From Rhodoferax sp. (lineage in GTDB: Bacteria > Pseudomonadota > Gammaproteobacteria > Burkholderiales > Burkholderiaceae_C): a stretch of 41,373 bases of DNA. The notes beneath the pieces are model-generated. The model was not told where the DNA came from, did not search any database, and saw only the letters and a list, made by a program, of their open reading frames with translations. The position numbers and the translations under genes are program-made. The stretch covers positions 1 through 41,373 of the forward strand of contig NZ_JAGPBB010000030.1 of NCBI RefSeq assembly GCF_018063565.1. Reading direction: 5' to 3'. Below are positions 37,114-41,373 of the stretch, piece by piece (the stretch's first letter is position 1; each line of letters begins with the position of its first letter).

Positions 37114-37977
37114 ATGTCAGTCACTCAAGCAGCCAGACTCCAGCAGAACGGCGATGTTTCCGACATGCGCGGTCGGGAGTTTGCGTGGTCAGACACCGAT
37201 TTTGTACGGGTACAGGATCTGATTTATCGCCGTGCCGGCATCAGTTTGCATGATGGCAAGCACGCCATGGTGTACAGCCGGCTGTCCCGGCGTCTGCGCG
37301 AAACCGGTCACAACAGTTTCAGTGATTACCTGAACTGGCTGGAGGCGTCGGAAAGCGCTGAATGGCAAGAATTCATCAACGCGCTGACGACTAACCTGAC
37401 CTCGTTTTTTCGGGAACAGCATCATTTTGGGCTCCTGCGCGATTTTTTGCTGTCGCAATCGACCGGGAAAGACTGGCGAATCTGGTGTGCGGCATCCTCC
37501 ACGGGCGAAGAGCCCTATTCCATACTGATGACATCCTTGCAGGCTTTGGGGCAACGCGCGGATCTGTCGATTGTGGCGAGCGACATTGACTCCAAGGTGC
37601 TTGCAACGGCGGCCCAGGGGGTCTACCGCCTGGATGATCTCAAGAATGTTGTCGATTCGCAGTTGCAGCTTTTTTTTCAGCGAGGCAAAGCGGGCAATCA
37701 GGGCATGGTCCGGATCAAGCCGGAGTACAAGAAGTTCATCGAATTCATGGTGATCAACCTGATCCGTGACGATTGGCCTTTTCGCAAATTGTTTGACGTG
37801 GTGTTCTGTCGAAACGTCATGATCTACTTTGACAACCCGACCCAGCGTCGTGTGCTCGAGCGCATTCATCGCGTCATGTCTCCAGGCGGATTGTTGTTTG
37901 TTGGCCATGCGGAAAATTTCACGGAGTCACGTGATCTATTTGTACTGAAAGGCAAGACCGTGTATGAGCGGCGATAA
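37114..37977 (+). CDS. cheR: Chemoreceptor glutamate methyltransferase CheR
   Basis: SAM-dependent methyltransferase of 287 aa that methylates glutamates on chemoreceptors for adaptation. The N-terminal helical domain (about 25-95) precedes the SAM domain with W-C-A-A-S-S-T-G-E-E-P-Y-S, S-D-I-D-S-K-V-L and V-F-C-R-N-V-M-I-Y-F-D. Length and motifs match the family. It pairs with cheB downstream. Confidence 0.96.
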   Translation: MSVTQAARLQQNGDVSDMRGREFAWSDTDFVRVQDLIYRRAGISLHDGKHAMVYSRLSRRLRETGHNSFSDYLNWLEASESAEWQEFINALTTNLTSFFREQHHFGLLRDFLLSQSTGKDWRIWCAASSTGEEPYSILMTSLQALGQRADLSIVASDIDSKVLATAAQGVYRLDDLKNVVDSQLQLFFQRGKAGNQGMVRIKPEYKKFIEFMVINLIRDDWPFRKLFDVVFCRNVMIYFDNPTQRRVLERIHRVMSPGGLLFVGHAENFTESRDLFVLKGKTVYERR

Positions 37978-38037
37978 GGTCGAGATGTCTTTGTCTGCCG
38001 GATCGTGGTTGCAGGTCGGCCCTGGAGCGACCCGGTG

Positions 38038-38712
38038 ATGGATACGGCGGCCAATGGCGCTGTTGATCGCGCTGTACGACCGGCCAGCACTGTGTTGTCG
38101 CGTCTGGATCGCTTCAAGGCTGCTCCTCGCAGTCCCGGTGAAGCCAGTTTTTTCTTTCGCGATCAGCAGTTTCAGTACGACTCCGTCAAGGTATTGCCAG
38201 GTGAGTATTTTGTGTCGCTGGACGACATGATGATCACCACGGTGTTGGGCTCGTGTATCGCTGCTTGTATCTGGGATTCAAGAGCTCGTGCCGGCGGCAT
38301 GAATCATTTCATGCTACCCGAGGGAGATGCCAGCGATGGCGGCGGCCGCTATGGCTCTTATGCCATGGAACTGTTGATCAATCAGCTGCTCAAGACCGGC
38401 GCACGGCGCGAGTTCATGCAAGCCAAGGTGTTTGGTGGCGCACAGGTCATGGCCGGGTTCACGTCGATGAATGTCGGTGAGCGCAATACCCAGTTTGTTC
38501 TGGACTATCTGGCAACTGAAAAAATTCCGGTGGTTTCACAGGACGTATTGGACATTCACCCTCGAAAAGTCTGCTTTTTCCCGGTCACAGGCAAAGCGCT
38601 GGTCAAACGCTTGGCACATGCGCATCCAGAGAACCTGGTTGTTGAAGAACGCAAGGGCAGCGTACTTGCGGTTGTGAAATCGACCTCGGGTGGTTCTGTG
38701 GACCTGTTTTGA
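38038..38712 (+). CDS. cheD: Chemoreceptor glutamine deamidase CheD
   Basis: Enzyme of 224 aa that deamidates receptor glutamines and can interact with other adaptation proteins. The catalytic Cys in T-V-L-G-S-C-I-A-A-C and His in G-G-M-N-H-F-M-L-P are present, with F-G-G-A-Q-V-M following. The protein ends G-S-V-D-L-F, nearly the same tail as the CheZ-like protein. I chose ATG 38038 (GGAG upstream); a GTG at 38005 is an alternative. cheB begins 11 bases after its stop. Confidence 0.95.
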   Translation: MDTAANGAVDRAVRPASTVLSRLDRFKAAPRSPGEASFFFRDQQFQYDSVKVLPGEYFVSLDDMMITTVLGSCIAACIWDSRARAGGMNHFMLPEGDASDGGGRYGSYAMELLINQLLKTGARREFMQAKVFGGAQVMAGFTSMNVGERNTQFVLDYLATEKIPVVSQDVLDIHPRKVCFFPVTGKALVKRLAHAHPENLVVEERKGSVLAVVKSTSGGSVDLF

Positions 38713-38723
38713 AGGTAGGGGCT

Positions 38724-39791
38724 GTGAACAAGATTCGGGTTTTGGTGGTGGATGACTCTGCGCTGGTGCGCAGTCTGCTCAAGGAAATCATCAATCGCCA
38801 ATCCGATATGGAGTGCATTGGGACTGCTTGCGACCCGCTGGTGGCGCGGGGCATGATCCGCGAACTCAACCCCGATGTCGTGACGCTGGATGTCGAAATG
38901 CCGCGCATGGATGGGCTGGATTTTCTGGAACGCTTGATGCGTTTGCGTCCAACACCCGTGGTCATGGTGTCCACGCTGACCGAACGTGGCGCTGCCGTGA
39001 CCATGCGGGCGCTGGAATTGGGGGCAGTAGATTTTTTGCCCAAACCGCGATTTGACCTGGCGGGCGGCATGAATCTGCTGGCCAGCCAGTTTGTCGAGAA
39101 GTTGCGTATTGCGAGCAAGGCCCACATCAAGCGCCGGGTTGTCGCGCTGCATGAGGGTGTGGGCAGCGCGCAGGCCACCGAATCACCCTTGCGCGCCAGC
39201 GCCAGCGGTTTCGCCCCTGCCTGTGTGGTGTTCATTGGAGCCTCCACCGGTGGCACCGAGGCCATTCGGGAAATTCTGGTGCGTTTGCCGGAGGCTTTTC
39301 CGCCCGTGCTCATCACCCAGCATATGCCTCCTGGCTTTACGGCAAGTTTTGCGGCTCGTCTGCATGACCTGTGTGCATTGAGTGTCAAAGAGGCGGCCGA
39401 CGGTGACCGTATCCAGCCTGGGCATGTCTATATCGCGCCGGGGGGGTATCACCTTCGACTGCGTCGCAGTGCCCAAGGTCTCGTTGCGTCGGTGGAAGAC
39501 GGCGAACTGGTGAACCGGCATCGACCGTCGGTAGAGGTTCTGTTTCGCTCCGCTGCCAGTTTGGTTGGTGCCAACGCCATTGGGGTGATGCTGACCGGAA
39601 TGGGCGACGATGGTGCTGCCGCCATGCGCGAGATGCGCGAGGCGGGTAGCTACAACTTCGTTCAGGACGAAGCCTCGTGTGTGGTTTTTGGGATGCCCCG
39701 CGAGGCCATTTTGCATGATGCAGCCGATGAAGTGCTGCCCCTTGCCGAGATTGCGGGTGCATTGATCAAGAAAACCGCGCGTGTCCGTTGA
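38724..39791 (+). CDS. cheB: Chemoreceptor methylesterase CheB
   Basis: Response-regulator methylesterase of 355 aa that removes receptor methyl groups when phosphorylated by CheA. The receiver domain has Asp10/Asp11 and phospho-acceptor Asp56 in T-L-D-V-E-M-P. After a linker, the esterase domain shows the catalytic Ser in I-G-A-S-T-G-G-T, His in I-T-Q-H-M-P-P-G and Asp in G-M-G-D-D-G. GTG at 38724 is preferred, with GGTAGGGG upstream; a TTG at 38709 would overlap cheD by four bases. Confidence 0.96.
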   Translation: MNKIRVLVVDDSALVRSLLKEIINRQSDMECIGTACDPLVARGMIRELNPDVVTLDVEMPRMDGLDFLERLMRLRPTPVVMVSTLTERGAAVTMRALELGAVDFLPKPRFDLAGGMNLLASQFVEKLRIASKAHIKRRVVALHEGVGSAQATESPLRASASGFAPACVVFIGASTGGTEAIREILVRLPEAFPPVLITQHMPPGFTASFAARLHDLCALSVKEAADGDRIQPGHVYIAPGGYHLRLRRSAQGLVASVEDGELVNRHRPSVEVLFRSAASLVGANAIGVMLTGMGDDGAAAMREMREAGSYNFVQDEASCVVFGMPREAILHDAADEVLPLAEIAGALIKKTARVR

Positions 39792-39823
39792 TCCGGGGTG
39801 GTTCTCAAGGCACTGAAGATTTC

Positions 39824-41373
39824 ATGAATGATGTGACACCTTCACCGCTTCTGCCGGAGCCCGGGGGTACGGTGCGCATCGTACGCTCCACTCCCGTGGT
39901 CGGCTGGATGCGGTGGCTGCCGGGCGTGAACGTGCTGAGCCAGTATCAGATGGAATGGCTGCGCCATGACTTTGTGGCGGGTCTGGTTCTGACCACGGTG
40001 CTGGTTCCCGTCGGTATTGCCTATGCAGTCGCGTCGGGTTTGCCCGCTGTTTCTGGCCTCTATGCGACGATTTTCGGATTGCTGGCTTATGCCCTGTTCG
40101 GACCCAGTCGGGTGCTGGTGCTCGGACCCGACTCATCGCTGGCGGCACTCATTCTGGGTGTTGTGTTGCCCCTTTCGGCAGGTGTGCCGCAACGCGCCAT
40201 GGCTTTGGCCGGGATGATGGCGGTTGTCTGTGGTGTCCTGTGCATTATCGCCGGGGGGGCTCGTTTGGGTTTCGTGACCGAACTGCTGTCCAAACCCATC
40301 CGTTATGGATACATGAATGGCATCGCGCTGACCGTATTGGTCAGCCAACTGCCAGCACTGCTGGGTGTCCGGGTACAGGGTGACGGGTTGTTGGAAAAAA
40401 ATCAGGCGCTGCTGGATGCAATCAGTGACGGCAGGACCAACCTGATGGCCTTGTCCCTCGGCTTGGGCACCTTGGCCGTGATGATGTGGCTCAGGCGCTA
40501 CAAACAGCTCCCCGGGATTCTGATGGCCGTGATGGGTGCCACGGTGATTGTTTCTGTGTTCGATCTTGCCACTCTGGCCAAGGTGCAGGTCCTTGGCGAG
40601 CTGCCGCCAGGGCTGCCTGCACCCGTCCTTCCCTGGATTACTGTCCACGATATTGGGCCGGTGTTCCTGGGAGGATTGGCGATCGCGCTGGTGTCTTTTG
40701 CCGACACCAGTGTCTTGTCGCGCGCGTATGCTGCGCGTGCACGGACCTCGGTCGACCCGAATCAGGAGATGATAGGGCTGGGCGTGGCGAACCTGGTTGC
40801 GGGCCTCTTTCAGGGTTTTCCCGTGAGTGCAAGTGCATCGCGGACACCAGTGGCCGAAGCGGCTGGTGCGAGAACTCAATTGGCTGGTATGGTCGGCGCG
40901 GTGGCGGTGGCGAGCCTTCTGTTGATCACACCTGATTTGCTCAAGAACCTGCCGCTCGCTGCACTGTCTGCCGTCGTGATCGCATCGGCGCTGGCGCTGA
41001 TCGAGGTCAAAGATTTGCGCCGGATTTACCGTATCCAGCGCTGGGAGTTCTGGCTGTCCATCGGTTGCACTGCGGGTGTTGCGGTTTTAGGCGCTATCGA
41101 AGGCATTGGACTGGCCATCGTGATTGCGGTCATCGAGTTTTTGTGGGACGGGTGGCGGCCGCATTTCGCGGTATTGGGGCGGGTCGAGGGTGTCAAGGGG
41201 TACCACGACATCACGCGCTATCCGGATGCGCGCAGGATACCCGGTTTGGTGTTGTTCCGCTGGGATGCACCACTGTTTTTCGCCAATGCCGAGTTGTTTC
41301 GCGATCATGTGCTGGATGCTGTTGCAGACTCCGCAAGTCCGGTGCGCTGGTTGGTGGTGAGTGCAGAGCCGGT
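39824..41373 (+). CDS. SulP-family anion transporter, 3'-truncated by the window edge
   Basis: Membrane transporter of the SulP/SLC26 type, a likely sulfate, bicarbonate or other anion carrier. About 516 codons are visible from ATG 39824 with no stop before the window ends. Around ten or more membrane segments are seen, with the N-terminal VPVGIAYAVASGLPAVSGLY-like signature and F-P-V-S-A-S-A-S-R-T-P-V-A-E-A-A-G-A. A C-terminal STAS domain begins near residue 455 (V-L-F-R-W-D-A-P-L-F-F-A-N-A) and is cut off. It begins 32 bp after cheB on the same strand but is functionally unrelated as far as the sequence shows. Substrate cannot be assigned. Confidence 0.92.
   Translation, partial: MNDVTPSPLLPEPGGTVRIVRSTPVVGWMRWLPGVNVLSQYQMEWLRHDFVAGLVLTTVLVPVGIAYAVASGLPAVSGLYATIFGLLAYALFGPSRVLVLGPDSSLAALILGVVLPLSAGVPQRAMALAGMMAVVCGVLCIIAGGARLGFVTELLSKPIRYGYMNGIALTVLVSQLPALLGVRVQGDGLLEKNQALLDAISDGRTNLMALSLGLGTLAVMMWLRRYKQLPGILMAVMGATVIVSVFDLATLAKVQVLGELPPGLPAPVLPWITVHDIGPVFLGGLAIALVSFADTSVLSRAYAARARTSVDPNQEMIGLGVANLVAGLFQGFPVSASASRTPVAEAAGARTQLAGMVGAVAVASLLLITPDLLKNLPLAALSAVVIASALALIEVKDLRRIYRIQRWEFWLSIGCTAGVAVLGAIEGIGLAIVIAVIEFLWDGWRPHFAVLGRVEGVKGYHDITRYPDARRIPGLVLFRWDAPLFFANAELFRDHVLDAVADSASPVRWLVVSAEP

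Overview
The window looks like a chromosomal segment of a motile, facultatively denitrifying betaproteobacterium, most likely a Burkholderiales/Comamonadaceae-type organism (Rhodoferax-like). This rests on the gene families, the high-GC coding style with tight overlapping operons, and a short palindromic repeat of a kind I associate with Comamonadaceae. No taxonomic search could be run, so this is inference. I see no tRNA, rRNA, insertion sequence, prophage or CRISPR array. Both ends are cut inside genes: napA on the left and a SulP transporter on the right.

Region 1 (1-17.0 kb) is anaerobic nitrogen-oxide respiration. It opens with napA(partial)-napG-napH-napB on the + strand. A bidirectional terminator-like palindrome follows. 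Then ten genes on the - strand, read from right to left: norC, norB, norQ, a CcoG-like polyferredoxin, norD, a Crp/Fnr (Dnr/Nnr-like) regulator, a haem-type TonB-dependent receptor, a cytochrome c4-like dihaem protein, a class I cytochrome c and napC. Divergent from norC on the + strand are nnrS, norE and norF. Three Fnr/Dnr-type boxes (TTGA-N6-TCAA or a one-base variant) lie upstream of norC, nnrS and the small cytochrome/napC pair. The picture is nitrate to nitrite (Nap) plus NO to N2O (cNor), with the likely NO-responsive regulator inside the cluster. Nitrite reductase and nitrous oxide reductase are not in view.

Region 2 (17.1-19.8 kb) holds a LapD-like c-di-GMP receptor with degenerate GGDEF and EAL domains and its LapG-type cysteine protease partner. 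No LapA-type adhesin is visible.

Region 3 (20.0-31.7 kb) is a full flagellar basal-body/export block: fliE on the - strand, divergent from fliF-G-H-I-J-K-L-M-N-O-P-Q-R on the + strand. fliK carries an 18-bp tandem repeat array and what looks like an in-frame copy of the palindromic repeat.

Region 4 (31.7-39.8 kb) starts with a response regulator and histidine kinase pair on the - strand. The chemotaxis run on the + strand follows: a small CheZ-like protein, cheY, cheA, cheW, cheR, cheD and cheB, with no chemoreceptor gene. The window ends in a SulP-family anion transporter.

Most genes belong to well-known families. I do not see a clearly unprecedented system. The observations most worth checking are the shared Dnr-type boxes, the palindromic repeat family with a coding copy in fliK, the small DxxxQ protein and the matching C-terminal tails of two chemotaxis proteins.
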